Assembly (NCBI RefSeq): GCF_002749975.1
Contig: NZ_PEIG01000003.1
Span: forward strand, 124,001 to 188,000
From: Gloeocapsopsis sp. IPPAS B-1203
GTDB lineage: Bacteria > Cyanobacteriota > Cyanobacteriia > Cyanobacteriales > Chroococcidiopsidaceae
Reading direction: 5' to 3'
DNA length: 64,000 nt
Positions within the stretch are counted from its first letter, which is position 1; each line of letters starts with the position of its first letter. Shown here one piece after another: positions 16,712 to 26,862 of this stretch. The notes under the pieces are model-generated. The model saw only the letters and a program-made list of their open reading frames with translations, did no database searches and was not told the DNA's origin. A program made the position numbers and the translations under genes.

Positions 16712-16801
16712 ATGAGTATGCAAGATAGATTATTTCAGGATTTACTTGAGCTGTCTGAAAAGAAGATTACAAATAAAGTTTTCAACCTTTTTATTTACTA
16801 G
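16712..16801 (+). CDS. Tiny leader-like ORF, possible remnant of another precursor
   Basis: A 29-residue frame, MSMQDRLFQDLLELSEKK then ITNKVFNLFIY, on the plus strand within the divergent part of the tandem unit. The segment LFQDLLELSEKKITN resembles double-glycine leaders (Leu-Phe-Gln-Asp, then Glu-Leu-Ser-Glu, then Ile-Thr), but Gly-Gly is missing and the frame ends at once. The frame is open for 37 codons upstream too, with no match. It may be a broken precursor or chance. Ribosome-binding site weak. Confidence 0.25.
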   Translation: MSMQDRLFQDLLELSEKKITNKVFNLFIY

Positions 16802-17013
16802 TTCAGTTTAAATATTGTTTGTTGGGTTTAGACATTACTATCGTATTTCTTTCCAATAAACTATGGAATAAGTTAATTAATATTATTTTAAGCTTGAATT
16901 TAAATAAACCTTTTTGGAATATATTTAAATTATGGATTAAAGTTTTGGATAAATTACATGTTTACTCTTTAGAGGATTAGTTCATAGAATTCGATTCAAG
17001 GTAGTAAATTATT

Positions 17014-17607
17014 ATGGCAACAATTGTTGGTAGCAACGGCAGCGATATTCTCATAGGTACTGAATTTAATGACTTGATGTTGGGATTAGCTGGTGCAGAT
17101 ATCCTTATTGGTGATGCTGGTAACGACACAATCCGTGGTGGTGCGGGTGCAGATATTCTTTATGGTGATTTTGGTAAAGACTTATTGATTGGTGGAATAG
17201 GAAACGACATCTTGGCAGGAGGTTATGGTAGAGATACGCTAACTGGTGGGCCTGGTGCAGATCGCTTTGAATTTAGTGCTCCAAATGAAGGAATTGATGT
17301 CATTACTGACTTTGTTGTTGCTGATGATACGATAGTTGTCTCTCCACGCTATTTTGGGGGTGGGCTACAACCAGGCGCAGTTATCAGACCTCACCAGTTT
17401 CGTCGCGGTACAGCCGCTGGTGATGCGAGCGATCGCTTCATCTATGACAGAAATTCTGGAGCTTTATACTTTGATCGCGATGGTATAGGTCCCAGCAAGC
17501 AAGTCCAAATAGCAACACTGACCAATAAACCATTGCTTAGCCATGCAGACATTTTTGTCTCAAACCAATTTGGATTTATTGCTAATGAAGGCATTGTGCC
17601 AATGTAG
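17014..17607 (+). CDS. RTX-type calcium-binding secreted protein
   Basis: A 197-residue protein. Residues about 5-85 consist of tandem nonapeptides of the GGxGxDxLx kind (GSDILIG, GNDTIRGGAGADILYGD, GNDILAGGYGRDTLTGG), which fold into a calcium-bound beta roll after secretion. The C-terminal part (about 88-190: ADRFEFSAPNEGIDVITDF, then DRFIYDRNSGALYFDRDG) is the usual RTX C-terminal segment that carries the uncleaved type I secretion signal. No N-terminal signal peptide is seen, as expected. It may leave through a type I system; the ABC/HlyD pair of this island has a C39 peptidase and is therefore built for double-glycine peptides, so a different exporter is just as likely. Confidence 0.9.
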   Translation: MATIVGSNGSDILIGTEFNDLMLGLAGADILIGDAGNDTIRGGAGADILYGDFGKDLLIGGIGNDILAGGYGRDTLTGGPGADRFEFSAPNEGIDVITDFVVADDTIVVSPRYFGGGLQPGAVIRPHQFRRGTAAGDASDRFIYDRNSGALYFDRDGIGPSKQVQIATLTNKPLLSHADIFVSNQFGFIANEGIVPM

Positions 17608-17676
17608 AACAGGTTGAAGGAAATGGTTACGATTTATTACCTGACCTCTTAGCCACTACCTATTACCGAGTAAAGC

Positions 17677-18126
17677 CTACTGTGGCTTGACTACAAGCAC
17701 CGAACAATGGGCACTCTCTACAACCTGACTACTCACCGATCCTTGAATAATTCGCTTAACACCTTGTAAACCGCGACTACCGATCGCAATCAAATCAGCA
17801 TGGTAAATATTCGCAATCCGCACAATTTCTTCAGCCGGATCGCCACTAACAATTTCTACTTGACTTTCTCCTGGTAGCTGCTCTTGATAAGCTTCTATCT
17901 GTTTTTCAACGTTCCGATAAGGAACCTCTGCTGCATAGGCATGAGGTAAGTCAGCCACCATCTCTAGGTCAGATATTGGTGGCGGGATAACGTGACAAAG
18001 GATGAATTGGCTATCAGGTTGCAGTTGTAGTTCTTGTACAGTTTGAATTACATATTCTGAGAGGTCTGAACCATCAAGAGCTACCACAATTGTTTTTAAC
18101 ACAGGCTGATCTCCTTTGTGCTGCAC
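17677..18126 (-). CDS. Universal stress protein (UspA family)
   Basis: A 149-residue UspA-fold protein: it starts with a beta strand and Asp (TIVVALDGSDLSE) and ends with the ATP-binding pattern GSRGLQGVKRIIQGSVS (G-x2-G-x9-G-S/T), followed by HCSVLVVKP. It is probably an ATP-binding member. Its exact role is not known from sequence. It lies five bases downstream of hisD on the same strand, so the two may be co-transcribed, an order I remember from other cyanobacteria. Confidence 0.95.
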   Translation of the reverse strand: MQHKGDQPVLKTIVVALDGSDLSEYVIQTVQELQLQPDSQFILCHVIPPPISDLEMVADLPHAYAAEVPYRNVEKQIEAYQEQLPGESQVEIVSGDPAEEIVRIANIYHADLIAIGSRGLQGVKRIIQGSVSSQVVESAHCSVLVVKPQ

Positions 18127-18131
18127 TGAGG

Positions 18132-19469
18132 TTAAGATGGCTTATCCCCGTCTTCCATTCCCCATGTATCACCTTTAGGCTGCATTCTCAACCGTACTGA
18201 TGCAGCATGAGAGGGTAATCCTTCAGCTTTGGCAAGAACTTCAATTGCACCGGCAACTTTTTGAAGGGCGATTGGAGAATACTGAATCAGGCTTGAGTGT
18301 TTTAGAAAAGTTTCTACACCCAAAGCAGACGCATAGCGAGCGGCTCCCGAAGTTGGTAGCGTATGGTTAGGTCCTGCTAAATAATCTCCCACAGCTTCCG
18401 GTGTTGAGGAACCTAAGAAAATTGCCCCTGCATGACGAATTTTCTCTACCAATTCCCAAGGTTCTGCGACCTCTAGCTCTAAGTGTTCTGGCGCAAACTC
18501 ATTTGAGAGTTCAGCTGCTTGCTCTAGTGAATCTACAATCACAATTAAACCATAATGCGCGATCGCTTTTTCAGTTAAAGTTCGGCGGGGATGATTTTCT
18601 AATTGCTGCTCAACTTCAGCTTGTACTTTCTTTGCTAACTCCGCATCTGTTGTCAGCAAAATAGCTGCAGCCATAGGATCGTGCTCAGCTTGAGCTAACA
18701 AGTCAGCTGCTACATAAGTCGCATTAGCTGTTTCATCAGCAATCACCAAAACTTCTGAAGGACCTGCTAGCGAGTCAATACCTACAGTTCCATACACTAG
18801 TTTTTTTGCCAAGGTGACATATATATTACCTGGACCTGTAATGACATTAACTTTAGGAATTGTTTCTGTGCCGTATGCTAACGCAGCGATCGCCTGCGCT
18901 CCTCCTACACGATAAATTTCTTCTATACCAGCTTCTTGTGCGGCAACTAGCACTGCTGGGTGAATTGATTTTTCCCCCCCTGGTGGTGTTACCATGACTC
19001 GCCGTGGTACTCCAGCTACTTTAGCAGGCACCGCGTTCATTAACACAGTGCTTGGATATGCAGCTCTGCCACCAGGTACGTATAACCCTGCTCTGTCTAC
19101 AGGCGTGTAGCGTTTGCCCAAGACAATTTCATCTTCACCAAAGTGAACCCACGATTTGGGCACTCGTTGACGGTGAAATGCTTCAATTTGACGACAAGCG
19201 AGCCTGATGGCGTCAAGCAGCTCTTTTGACACCTGCTGATAAGCCGCGTCTAGTTCTGAACCGCTAACACGTAACTCTTCTTGTTTCAGGTTTTGGTGGT
19301 CAAATTCTGCTGTATAGTGCAGTAAGGCTCGATCGCCTTGGCGCTTCACCGCTTGAAGCACCTCCCGCACCGTCGCTTCTTTATGAACCACTTGGTCATC
19401 GTGGGTGCGATCGCAGATGCGTTGTAGCTCTGCTCGTACCTCGGCTTGCTGAGTAATAATTCGCAGCAT
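18132..19469 (-). CDS. hisD: Histidinol dehydrogenase
   Basis: This 445-residue enzyme carries out the last two steps of histidine synthesis, oxidising L-histidinol to L-histidine with two NAD+ and a zinc ion, in the cytosol. Family phrases are in order: [54 protein letters not shown] (zinc ligand region), EHLEL and [18 protein letters not shown]. Length is normal. The protein starts [15 protein letters not shown], as in cyanobacterial homologues. No other his gene is nearby, which is usual in cyanobacteria where the pathway is dispersed. Confidence 0.98.
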   Translation of the reverse strand: MLRIITQQAEVRAELQRICDRTHDDQVVHKEATVREVLQAVKRQGDRALLHYTAEFDHQNLKQEELRVSGSELDAAYQQVSKELLDAIRLACRQIEAFHRQRVPKSWVHFGEDEIVLGKRYTPVDRAGLYVPGGRAAYPSTVLMNAVPAKVAGVPRRVMVTPPGGEKSIHPAVLVAAQEAGIEEIYRVGGAQAIAALAYGTETIPKVNVITGPGNIYVTLAKKLVYGTVGIDSLAGPSEVLVIADETANATYVAADLLAQAEHDPMAAAILLTTDAELAKKVQAEVEQQLENHPRRTLTEKAIAHYGLIVIVDSLEQAAELSNEFAPEHLELEVAEPWELVEKIRHAGAIFLGSSTPEAVGDYLAGPNHTLPTSGAARYASALGVETFLKHSSLIQYSPIALQKVAGAIEVLAKAEGLPSHAASVRLRMQPKGDTWGMEDGDKPS

Positions 19470-19679
19470 GAAGTTCGGACTTGTGGCTTTCTAAGAATTA
19501 CCAAACCGAGCACAGGTTCTTTATATTGCTTTGCCCTAAAAGAGTGCAAAGTTGAGCCATACTCGTTTCTCTAGCTTAACCTGGATTTTCCGGATAATCG
19601 CAATATTGCTAAATTGAATGCTATATTAGTACATCTAGGATTTTGTCTTTATAATTTTATCGTTTTCCTGGGTTTAACT

Positions 19680-19985
19680 GTGGCGAATACAAAATCTGCT
19701 ATCAAGCGTATCAAAATTGCAGAACGGAACCGACTGCGTAACAAAGCTTACAAATCGGCAGTCAAAACTTTAATGAAAAAATACTTGACTGCTGTAGATA
19801 CTTATGCTGCTGATCCTACACCAGAAGCAAAGCAAGAAGTCCTTTCGCGGATGGCAGCAGCATACAGCAAAATTGACAAAGCTGTAAAACGCGGTGTCCT
19901 ACACCCAAACAATGGAGCTAGAAAAAAATCACGTCTAGTCAAGCGACTCAAACAGCACGAGCAAGCAGAAGCAACCGGCAACTAA
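19680..19985 (+). CDS. rpsT: 30S ribosomal protein S20
   Basis: The mature sequence reads [20 protein letters not shown] and is full-length S20 (101 residues), a primary binder of 16S rRNA in the small subunit. The open frame extends upstream to an ATG at 19614, but that extension is hydrophobic and unlike S20. The GTG at 19680 gives the normal N-terminus (M-A-N-T-K-S-A). The tail [15 protein letters not shown] is typical. It begins the conserved cyanobacterial order rpsT-tatD-rpoB-rpoC1-rpoC2. Confidence 0.96.
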   Translation: MANTKSAIKRIKIAERNRLRNKAYKSAVKTLMKKYLTAVDTYAADPTPEAKQEVLSRMAAAYSKIDKAVKRGVLHPNNGARKKSRLVKRLKQHEQAEATGN

Positions 19986-20043
19986 ATCGTTAGGGATTAT
20001 TAGGAAGTATGAATTTTCTTCTCTAACATCTAGCATCGTTAAA

Positions 20044-20826
20044 ATGCAACTCATAGATTCCCACGTTCATCTCAACTTTGATGTGTTTGAACCGGACTTG
20101 CCAGCCGTACGATCGCGCTGGCAAGAAGCTGGCGTTGTTCGCTTGGTACACTCCTGCGTAGAACCAGCAGAATTTGCTAGTATTCAGTTACTAGCAACAA
20201 AAATCCCTGAACTGAGTTTTGCAGTCGGCTTACATCCGCTAGATGCAGACAAATGGTTAGCAAACACTGCTGAACAAATCGTTTCATTTGCTCGCTCAGA
20301 CAATAAAGTAGTGGCAATAGGAGAGATTGGGCTGGATTTCTACAAAGCAGAGAACCAAACAAAGCAAAAAAATGTATTTGTTGCACAACTTAAGATCGCA
20401 CGCGAACTTGACTTACCAGTGATTATCCATTGCCGAGACGCGGCTAACATCATGCGCGATGTCATTCATGATTTTCAGCAGCAGCACGGTCAAGTCAAAG
20501 GAGTCATGCATTGTTGGACAGGAAATGCAGAAGAAACAGAGTGGTTTCTTGATTTGGGGTTTTATGTAAGTTTCAGCGGTATAGTGACATTCAAAAATGC
20601 CAAGCAAATTCAAGAGTCGGCAAAAATGGTTTGGAGCGATCGCCTGTTAATTGAGACTGACTGCCCATTTTTATCTCCGGTTCCCAAAAGAAGTCAAAAA
20701 CGCAATGAGCCTGCTTTTGTACGCTATGTAGCCGAAACACTAGCCACTCTCCGCGATGTGACTACAGAGGATATTGCCGCACTAACCACAACTAATGCAT
20801 GCAAGCTCTTCGGGCTTTCAGTATAA
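20044..20826 (+). CDS. tatD: TatD-family metal-dependent deoxyribonuclease
   Basis: A 260-residue TIM-barrel hydrolase. Metal ligands are visible in order: HxH in IDSHVHLNF, Glu in [10 protein letters not shown], His in VIIHCRDA, His in MHCWTGN and Asp in [10 protein letters not shown]. TatD proteins are 3'-5' exonucleases linked to DNA repair and turnover. The gene lies 58 bases after rpsT in the same direction. Confidence 0.97.
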   Translation: MQLIDSHVHLNFDVFEPDLPAVRSRWQEAGVVRLVHSCVEPAEFASIQLLATKIPELSFAVGLHPLDADKWLANTAEQIVSFARSDNKVVAIGEIGLDFYKAENQTKQKNVFVAQLKIARELDLPVIIHCRDAANIMRDVIHDFQQQHGQVKGVMHCWTGNAEETEWFLDLGFYVSFSGIVTFKNAKQIQESAKMVWSDRLLIETDCPFLSPVPKRSQKRNEPAFVRYVAETLATLRDVTTEDIAALTTTNACKLFGLSV

Positions 20827-21161
20827 AACTCAAGTTGAAGTCTGAACTTAGCATATCTCAGTTGTAGTTGGCGAAAGCTGTCAGAAAAACGCCATAATAA
20901 TTAATGAAGCCAATATGAATTTATTTTTCAGGCAGTTGCAAATTTTTTACACTTCTCACTTAACTACCTTGGCGATCGCGAATCAAATACGAAATAAGTT
21001 AACCAAAGCAACAGACAATCTGCTACTAATGCTCTGAACCTTCAAGAGGCGAGGTCAAGTCATTATGCAAAATCAACCTCATCTACACATTAACCAATTT
21101 CTGGATTGAAAAACTATTTTTTGCTGTGGACAAAGAACCACGTCTTAATGAAAGGAGTGTC

Positions 21162-21197
21162 ATGCGAGTAAAAGCAAAAAATGTACGCAAAACTTGA
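21162..21197 (+). CDS. Tiny ORF with strong ribosome-binding site, candidate leader peptide of rpoB
   Basis: ATG at 21162 is preceded by AAAGGAG at a good distance and encodes MRVKAKNVRKT followed by TGA. It is too short for ordinary gene finders. A perfect nine-base hairpin starts 26 bases after its stop. The Lys/Arg-rich content (five of eleven) and the hairpin resemble attenuator leaders, but there is no run of one rare amino acid. This is a suggestion only; a chance ribosome-binding site is possible. Confidence 0.35.
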   Translation: MRVKAKNVRKT

Positions 21198-21222
21198 TTT
21201 CTACAAATAAGCAGCAACTGTC

Positions 21223-21243
21223 AGGCTTAAAATATTTAAGCCT
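21223..21243 (+). terminator. Terminator-like hairpin in the rpoB leader
   Basis: AGGCTTAAA-ata-TTTAAGCCT is a perfect nine-base stem with a three-base loop, followed by an A/T-rich ATTTATATTAT. It lies 280 bases before rpoB and 26 bases after the tiny ORF, so it could end read-through from upstream or act as an attenuator. Without a strong U-run, its efficiency is uncertain. Confidence 0.5.
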
Positions 21244-21522
21244 ATTTATATTATCAGTGACCAGTCACTAAATGGAGATCTCAGTTGTCACAGCGATACC
21301 CACATCAGCTATTAGTCAGCAAGTTCCCTCAACTACCGTGAAGCACTGCTACCAGGCTTAAGCTTTAGACCTTTGTGTTTATTGTACAAACAAAGCAACC
21401 AAAAAGGCACAATTTCTTCTACCGCGCTTGTCCCTTAACTGTCAAATCTCACCATCAGTATATTGGCAGCGTTACCAACACTCGGCAAGTTTAACTATAC
21501 AAAGTACGTACGTATAAGAAGC

Positions 21523-24500
21523 ATGACAAACGAAACTTATATCGAACCCGCCTTCCTATTACCCGATCTAATTGAAATTCAGCGCTCCAGCTTCCGGTGG
21601 TTTTTAGAAGACGGTCTGATTGAAGAACTCAACAGTTTCTCTCCCATTACAGATTACACAGGCAAATTAGAGCTACACTTTGTTGGTCAAAACTACAAAC
21701 TCAAAAGACCTAAATATGATGTAGACGAGGCAAAGCGTCGTGACAGCACCTATGCAGTACAAATGTACGTGCCTACACGATTGATCAACAAAGAAACTGG
21801 TGAAATTAAAGAGCAAGAAGTCTTTATCGGCGATCTACCTCTAATGACTGATCGCGGGACTTTCATTATCAACGGTGCAGAGCGAGTCATTGTTAATCAA
21901 ATTGTTCGTTCGCCAGGAGTTTACTATAAGTCTGAAGTTGATAAAAACGGTCGTAGAACTTACTCAGCTAGCCTAATTCCTAACCGAGGAGCATGGCTTA
22001 AATTTGAAACTGATCGTAATGACTTGGTATGGGTACGCATTGACAAAACCCGCAAGCTATCTGCCCAAGTACTACTCAAGGCTCTAGGTCTATCTGATAA
22101 TGAAATTTTTGATGCACTACGCCACCCAGAGTATTTTCAAAAGACAATCGAAAAAGAAGGGCAGTTCTCTGAAGAAGAAGCCTTAATGGAGTTGTACCGC
22201 AAGCTACGTCCTGGCGAACCGCCCACAGTGCTTGGCGGTCAGCAGCTGTTAGACTCGCGCTTCTTTGATCCCAAACGATATGACCTGGGGCGTGTAGGAC
22301 GCTACAAACTCAACAAGAAACTTCGCTTGAGTATCCCTGAAACCACACGAGTCTTAACTTCTAACGATATCTTGGCAGCAGTTGACTATCTGATTAACTT
22401 AGAGTTTGATATCGGCAATACTGATGACATCGACCACTTAGGTAATCGCCGAGTACGCAGCGTTGGTGAATTGCTACAAAATCAGGTACGCGTTGGTTTA
22501 AATCGCTTAGAGCGGATTATTCGAGAGCGGATGACAGTATCCGATGCTGAAGCTTTAACTCCAGCATCCTTAGTAAACCCCAAACCATTAGTCGCAGCAA
22601 TCAAAGAATTCTTTGGTTCTAGCCAATTGAGTCAGTTTATGGATCAGACAAATCCATTAGCAGAACTGACACACAAACGCCGCTTGAGTGCTTTAGGTCC
22701 TGGAGGATTAACCCGCGAACGTGCAGGCTTTGCTGTGCGAGATATTCATCCTTCACACTATGGGCGAATCTGCCCGATTGAAACACCAGAAGGACCAAAC
22801 GCAGGTTTGATTGGTTCTTTGGCAACTCATGCTCGTGTTAATCAATATGGCTTTCTAGAAACGCCATTTCGAGCAGTAGAAAACGGGCGTGTCTTGTTTG
22901 ACAAAGCTCCAGCTTACATGACAGCAGACGAAGAAGACGATTTGCGCGTCGCACCTGGAGATACTCCAATTGATGACAATGGTTATATCCTTGGTTCACA
23001 AGTCCCAGTGCGCTATCGTCAAGACTGGACAACAACAACACCAGAACAAGTAGACTACGTTGCAGTATCACCTGTACAAATCGTGTCAGTAGCAACAAGT
23101 ATGATCCCTTTCCTAGAGCACGACGATGCTAACCGCGCGCTCATGGGATCAAACATGCAACGACAAGCAGTACCTTTGCTGAAACCAGAACGTCCTTTAG
23201 TAGGAACAGGGTTAGAAGCACAAGCGGCACGGGACTCTGGAATGGTCATTGTCAGCCGCACGGACGGTGAAATTTCGTATGTAGATGCTAATCGCATTCG
23301 CGTCCGTCCTGATGGCAGTAGTTCAGAAATTGAGTATCAAATCTCTAAGTATCAACGTTCTAACCAAGATACGTGTTTAAATCAAAGACCATTAGTGCAA
23401 AAAGGCGATCGCGTCGTTGCTGGTCAAGTTATTGCCGATGGTTCAGCCACCGAAGGTGGTGAGTTGGCACTTGGTCAAAATATCATGATCGCCTATATGC
23501 CGTGGGAAGGTTATAACTATGAAGACGCGATCTTAATCTCAGAACGACTCGTTCAAGAAGATATTTACACTTCAATTCACATTGAAAAGTATGAAATTGA
23601 AGCAAGACAAACAAAACTTGGACCTGAAGAAATTACCAGAGAAATTCCTAATGTCGGAGAAGACGCGCTACGACAGTTAGATGAACAAGGAATCATCCGC
23701 ATGGGTGCCTGGGTAGAAGCAGGAGATATCCTTGTTGGTAAAGTGACTCCTAAAGGAGAGTCAGATCAACCTCCTGAAGAAAAGTTACTGCGCGCCATCT
23801 TCGGAGAAAAAGCGCGTGATGTCCGAGATAACTCTTTAAGAGTACCGAACGGCGAAAAGGGCCGCGTCGTTGATGTGCGTGTATTTACCCGCGAACAAGG
23901 TGATGAACTGCCACCAGGAGCAAACATGGTGGTACGCGTCTATGTAGCACAAAAACGCAAGATTCAAGTCGGCGACAAAATGGCAGGACGTCACGGTAAC
24001 AAAGGTATTATTTCTCGGATTCTGCCGGTAGAAGATATGCCGTACTTGGAAGATGGAACACCTGTAGATATTGTGCTTAATCCTCTGGGAGTTCCTTCAC
24101 GCATGAACGTCGGTCAAGTTTTCGAGTGCTTACTCGGTTGGGCAGGACACAACTTAGGTATGCGGTACAAGGTAACGCCATTTGACGAAATGTATGGCGA
24201 AGAGTCATCACGAACTGTCGTTCATGGCAAACTAAGTGAGGCGGGCGGCAGTGGTCAAGATTGGCTATTCGACCCAGAGACACCTGGCAAAATCAAGGTA
24301 TTTGATGGTCGGACTGGAGAAGCCTTTGACCGCCCGATTACCGTAGGGATCGCTTACATACTCAAACTCGTACACCTTGTAGATGACAAGATCCACGCGC
24401 GTTCTACAGGACCATACTCCTTAGTCACGCAGCAGCCTTTAGGTGGTAAAGCCCAACAAGGTGGTCAACGCTTTGGAGAAATGGAAGTGTGGGCATTAGA

Positions 24501-24819
24501 AGCCTTCGGTGCAGCATATACTTTACAGGAATTGCTCACCGTTAAATCCGATGATATGCAAGGACGCAATGAGGCACTAAATTCGATTGTGAAAGGTAAA
24601 GCCATTCCTAGACCTGGTACACCCGAGTCATTCAAAGTATTGATGCGAGAACTTCAATCACTCGGGTTAGATATTGCCGTACACAAAGTCGAAACTCAAG
24701 CAGACGGAAGTACTGCTGATGCTGAAGTCGATTTGATGGCAGATACTGGTAATCGCCGTACTCCTTCACGCCCCACCTATGAATCCTTAACTCGCGAGGC
24801 ACTCGAAGACGACGCTTAA
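21523..24819 (+). CDS. rpoB: RNA polymerase beta subunit
   Basis: Full-length cyanobacterial RpoB of 1098 residues from the ATG at 21523 ([20 protein letters not shown]), the N-terminus I know from Nostoc RpoB. The open frame starts 60 bases earlier at a TTG, but that extension is not conserved to my knowledge. Key parts are all present: [20 protein letters not shown] (rifampicin region), [31 protein letters not shown] and the C-terminal [20 protein letters not shown]. No rifampicin-resistance substitution stands out in the region read. Confidence 0.97.
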   Translation: MTNETYIEPAFLLPDLIEIQRSSFRWFLEDGLIEELNSFSPITDYTGKLELHFVGQNYKLKRPKYDVDEAKRRDSTYAVQMYVPTRLINKETGEIKEQEVFIGDLPLMTDRGTFIINGAERVIVNQIVRSPGVYYKSEVDKNGRRTYSASLIPNRGAWLKFETDRNDLVWVRIDKTRKLSAQVLLKALGLSDNEIFDALRHPEYFQKTIEKEGQFSEEEALMELYRKLRPGEPPTVLGGQQLLDSRFFDPKRYDLGRVGRYKLNKKLRLSIPETTRVLTSNDILAAVDYLINLEFDIGNTDDIDHLGNRRVRSVGELLQNQVRVGLNRLERIIRERMTVSDAEALTPASLVNPKPLVAAIKEFFGSSQLSQFMDQTNPLAELTHKRRLSALGPGGLTRERAGFAVRDIHPSHYGRICPIETPEGPNAGLIGSLATHARVNQYGFLETPFRAVENGRVLFDKAPAYMTADEEDDLRVAPGDTPIDDNGYILGSQVPVRYRQDWTTTTPEQVDYVAVSPVQIVSVATSMIPFLEHDDANRALMGSNMQRQAVPLLKPERPLVGTGLEAQAARDSGMVIVSRTDGEISYVDANRIRVRPDGSSSEIEYQISKYQRSNQDTCLNQRPLVQKGDRVVAGQVIADGSATEGGELALGQNIMIAYMPWEGYNYEDAILISERLVQEDIYTSIHIEKYEIEARQTKLGPEEITREIPNVGEDALRQLDEQGIIRMGAWVEAGDILVGKVTPKGESDQPPEEKLLRAIFGEKARDVRDNSLRVPNGEKGRVVDVRVFTREQGDELPPGANMVVRVYVAQKRKIQVGDKMAGRHGNKGIISRILPVEDMPYLEDGTPVDIVLNPLGVPSRMNVGQVFECLLGWAGHNLGMRYKVTPFDEMYGEESSRTVVHGKLSEAGGSGQDWLFDPETPGKIKVFDGRTGEAFDRPITVGIAYILKLVHLVDDKIHARSTGPYSLVTQQPLGGKAQQGGQRFGEMEVWALEAFGAAYTLQELLTVKSDDMQGRNEALNSIVKGKAIPRPGTPESFKVLMRELQSLGLDIAVHKVETQADGSTADAEVDLMADTGNRRTPSRPTYESLTREALEDDA

Positions 24820-24827
24820 TTAAATGC

Positions 24828-24860
24828 TAGGGGTTGGAGGTGAACACCTCGCTCCCCCTA
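24828..24860 (+). promoter_or_regulatory. Strong hairpin between rpoB and rpoC1
   Basis: Inner arms GAGGTG-aa-CACCTC and outer arms TAGGGG/CCCCTA make a two-part stem just after the rpoB stop. No T-run follows, so transcription is unlikely to end. It could be an RNA processing or stability element that sets subunit stoichiometry. Confidence 0.55.
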
Positions 24861-24911
24861 CTATCTATTGCATCCTGATCCTATTCCCTTCCATTTTTCT
24901 ATTCTTTATAT

Positions 24912-26786
24912 ATGAGACACGCGCAAACAACGCAGTTTGACTATGTCAAGATTGGCTTAGCTTCACCAGAACGAATTCGCCAGTGGGGAGAACGTACCCT
25001 CCCTAATGGTCAAGTGGTTGGAGAAGTTACAAAACCGGAGACAATTAACTACCGCACACTCAAACCAGAGATGGATGGGCTATTCTGCGAGCGCATCTTT
25101 GGTCCTGCGAAAGATTGGGAATGCCACTGTGGTAAATATAAGCGAGTACGGCATCGCGGTATTGTCTGCGAACGCTGTGGTGTAGAAGTCACAGAATCCC
25201 GCGTACGTCGCCATCGGATGGGATATATCAAACTTGCTGCACCTGTTGCGCATGTTTGGTATCTCAAAGGTATACCAAGCTATATCTCAATTTTGCTTGA
25301 TATGCCGCTACGCGATGTTGAACAAATAGTTTACTTCAATGCTTATGTTGTTTTGTCTCCTGGTAATGCTGAGACTCTAACCTACAAGCAACTCTTAACT
25401 GAAGATCAGTGGTTGGAAATTGAAGATCAAATCTACAGTGAGGATTCTCAACTTACTGGCGTAGAAGTTGGTATCGGTGCTGAAGCTTTAGCACGGTTGC
25501 TATCTGATATCAATTTAGAGACTGAAGCAGAAAAGCTGCGCGAAGAAATAGCCAACGCTAAAGGGCAAAAACGTGCCAAGTTGATTAAACGACTGCGAGT
25601 CATTGATAACTTTGTTGCTACCGGCTCTAAACCAGAGTGGATGGTGATGATGGTTATCCCTGTGATTCCGCCAGACTTGCGCCCGATGGTACAGCTTGAT
25701 GGTGGTCGTTTTGCAACTTCTGACTTAAACGATCTTTACCGTCGGGTGATTAACCGCAACAACCGCTTAGCAAGATTACAGGAAATTTTAGCTCCTGAAA
25801 TTATTGTCCGCAATGAAAAACGGATGCTGCAAGAAGCGGTAGACGCATTAATTGATAATGGACGTCGCGGTCGAACTGTAGTAGGCGCAAATAACCGACC
25901 ACTGAAATCCTTGTCTGACATTATTGAAGGAAAACAAGGACGTTTTCGGCAAAACTTACTAGGGAAAAGAGTAGACTACTCAGGGCGATCGGTCATTGTT
26001 GTTGGACCAAAACTTCACATCCACCAATGTGGTTTGCCTAGAGAAATGGCAATTGAGTTGTTTCAGCCCTTTGTCATTCATAGATTGATTCGTTCAGGGT
26101 TAGTTAACAATATCAAAGCAGCCAAAAAACTGATTTCCCGAGGCGATCCTAGTGTGTGGGATGTCCTTGAAGAAGTCATTGAAGGTCATCCAGTCCTACT
26201 CAACCGCGCTCCTACATTACACCGCTTAGGAATTCAAGCTTTTGAACCGATTCTGGTAGAAGGGCGCGCAATTCAACTCCATCCTCTCGTATGCCCAGCT
26301 TTTAACGCTGACTTTGACGGCGATCAAATGGCAGTTCATGTGCCATTGTCTTTAGAATCGCAAGCAGAAGCAAGACTACTGATGCTAGCTTCAAACAATA
26401 TCTTGTCACCTGCAACAGGTAGACCAATTATTACTCCTAGTCAGGACATGGTTTTGGGCTGCTATTACCTCACAGCAGACAATCCCCATAGCCAAAAAGG
26501 TGCTGGACGCTTCTTTGCTTCACTTGATGATGCCATTATGGCTTACGAACAAGAACAAGTTGCGCTTCATGCAAAGGTGTGGGTAAGGTTTGATGGTGAA
26601 GTTGAATCAGCAAAGCCAGATACCGAACCTGTCAAGGTAGAAAAAGGCGATGATGGCACTGTAACAAAGCATTATCGCGAACGACGTACCCGTGAAGATG
26701 CTAATGGAAACTTGATTTCTCAGTTTATACAAACAACTCCAGGTCGCGTAATTTATAACAAAGTAATTCAGGAAGCCTTGCAGTAA
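24912..26786 (+). CDS. rpoC1: RNA polymerase gamma subunit (N-terminal part of beta')
   Basis: A 624-residue cyanobacterial gamma subunit, equal to the N-terminal portion of beta' in other bacteria. Zinc-binding cysteines are in [15 protein letters not shown] and CERCGVEV, and the catalytic magnesium motif NADFDGD begins at residue 465. The split of beta' into rpoC1 and rpoC2 is a hallmark of cyanobacteria and chloroplasts. Start ATG ([20 protein letters not shown]) agrees with known homologues. Confidence 0.98.
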   Translation: MRHAQTTQFDYVKIGLASPERIRQWGERTLPNGQVVGEVTKPETINYRTLKPEMDGLFCERIFGPAKDWECHCGKYKRVRHRGIVCERCGVEVTESRVRRHRMGYIKLAAPVAHVWYLKGIPSYISILLDMPLRDVEQIVYFNAYVVLSPGNAETLTYKQLLTEDQWLEIEDQIYSEDSQLTGVEVGIGAEALARLLSDINLETEAEKLREEIANAKGQKRAKLIKRLRVIDNFVATGSKPEWMVMMVIPVIPPDLRPMVQLDGGRFATSDLNDLYRRVINRNNRLARLQEILAPEIIVRNEKRMLQEAVDALIDNGRRGRTVVGANNRPLKSLSDIIEGKQGRFRQNLLGKRVDYSGRSVIVVGPKLHIHQCGLPREMAIELFQPFVIHRLIRSGLVNNIKAAKKLISRGDPSVWDVLEEVIEGHPVLLNRAPTLHRLGIQAFEPILVEGRAIQLHPLVCPAFNADFDGDQMAVHVPLSLESQAEARLLMLASNNILSPATGRPIITPSQDMVLGCYYLTADNPHSQKGAGRFFASLDDAIMAYEQEQVALHAKVWVRFDGEVESAKPDTEPVKVEKGDDGTVTKHYRERRTREDANGNLISQFIQTTPGRVIYNKVIQEALQ

Positions 26787-26792
26787 AGCTGT

Positions 26793-26835
26793 CAGCAATT
26801 AGCCGTGAGTGTTTAGTACTGCTCGCTAATTGCTG
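26793..26835 (+). promoter_or_regulatory. Inverted repeat between rpoC1 and rpoC2
   Basis: CAGCAATTAGC (26793-26803) and GCTAATTGCTG (26825-26835) are perfect 11-base arms around a 21-base loop. The sequence style (TTAGC/GCTAA units) is that of dispersed cyanobacterial intergenic repeats. It lies inside the rpo operon without a T-run. Confidence 0.6.
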
Positions 26836-26862
26836 CTAATCGCTAATAGGAATAGTAGAGAA

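Larger units (their letters stand above)
15090..16870. repeat. Tandem duplication of a precursor unit of about 1.07 kb
   Basis: The stretch from about 15090 to 15790 matches that from about 16160 to 16870. Matching parts are the downstream stem-loop with the phrase AATAATTATRACTAGATGTA after it on the plus strand, the whole precursor gene, the AGGC...GCCT stem, the TTGACG box, the TTTATGTC motif, and farther upstream AGACATTACTA with ATTTCTTTCC. The offset is 1072-1080 bases. The part between (about 15600-15730 against 16670-16800) has diverged. I matched these by eye; an alignment would set the exact ends. Confidence 0.8.
20827..21522. other. Long leader region upstream of rpoB
   Basis: About 700 bases separate tatD from the preferred rpoB start. 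Besides a tiny ORF (21162-21197) and a terminator-like hairpin (21223-21243), it holds a second inverted repeat, AGTGAC-CA-GTCACT (21256-21269), and little else that I recognise. In many bacteria rpoB follows ribosomal protein genes, but here it must have its own promoter in this region. Confidence 0.6.

Noticed and set aside
17014..17607. RTX protein as a core member of the peptide locus
   Set aside because: The exporter here has a C39 peptidase for Gly-Gly leaders, while RTX proteins use an uncleaved C-terminal signal; proximity alone is weak evidence.
19614..19679. 22-residue N-terminal extension of S20
   Set aside because: The extension is hydrophobic and unlike S20; the GTG at 19680 gives the normal protein.
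21463..21522. 20-residue N-terminal extension of RpoB from a TTG
   Set aside because: The ATG at 21523 gives the N-terminus known for cyanobacterial RpoB; the extension has no support beyond an open frame.
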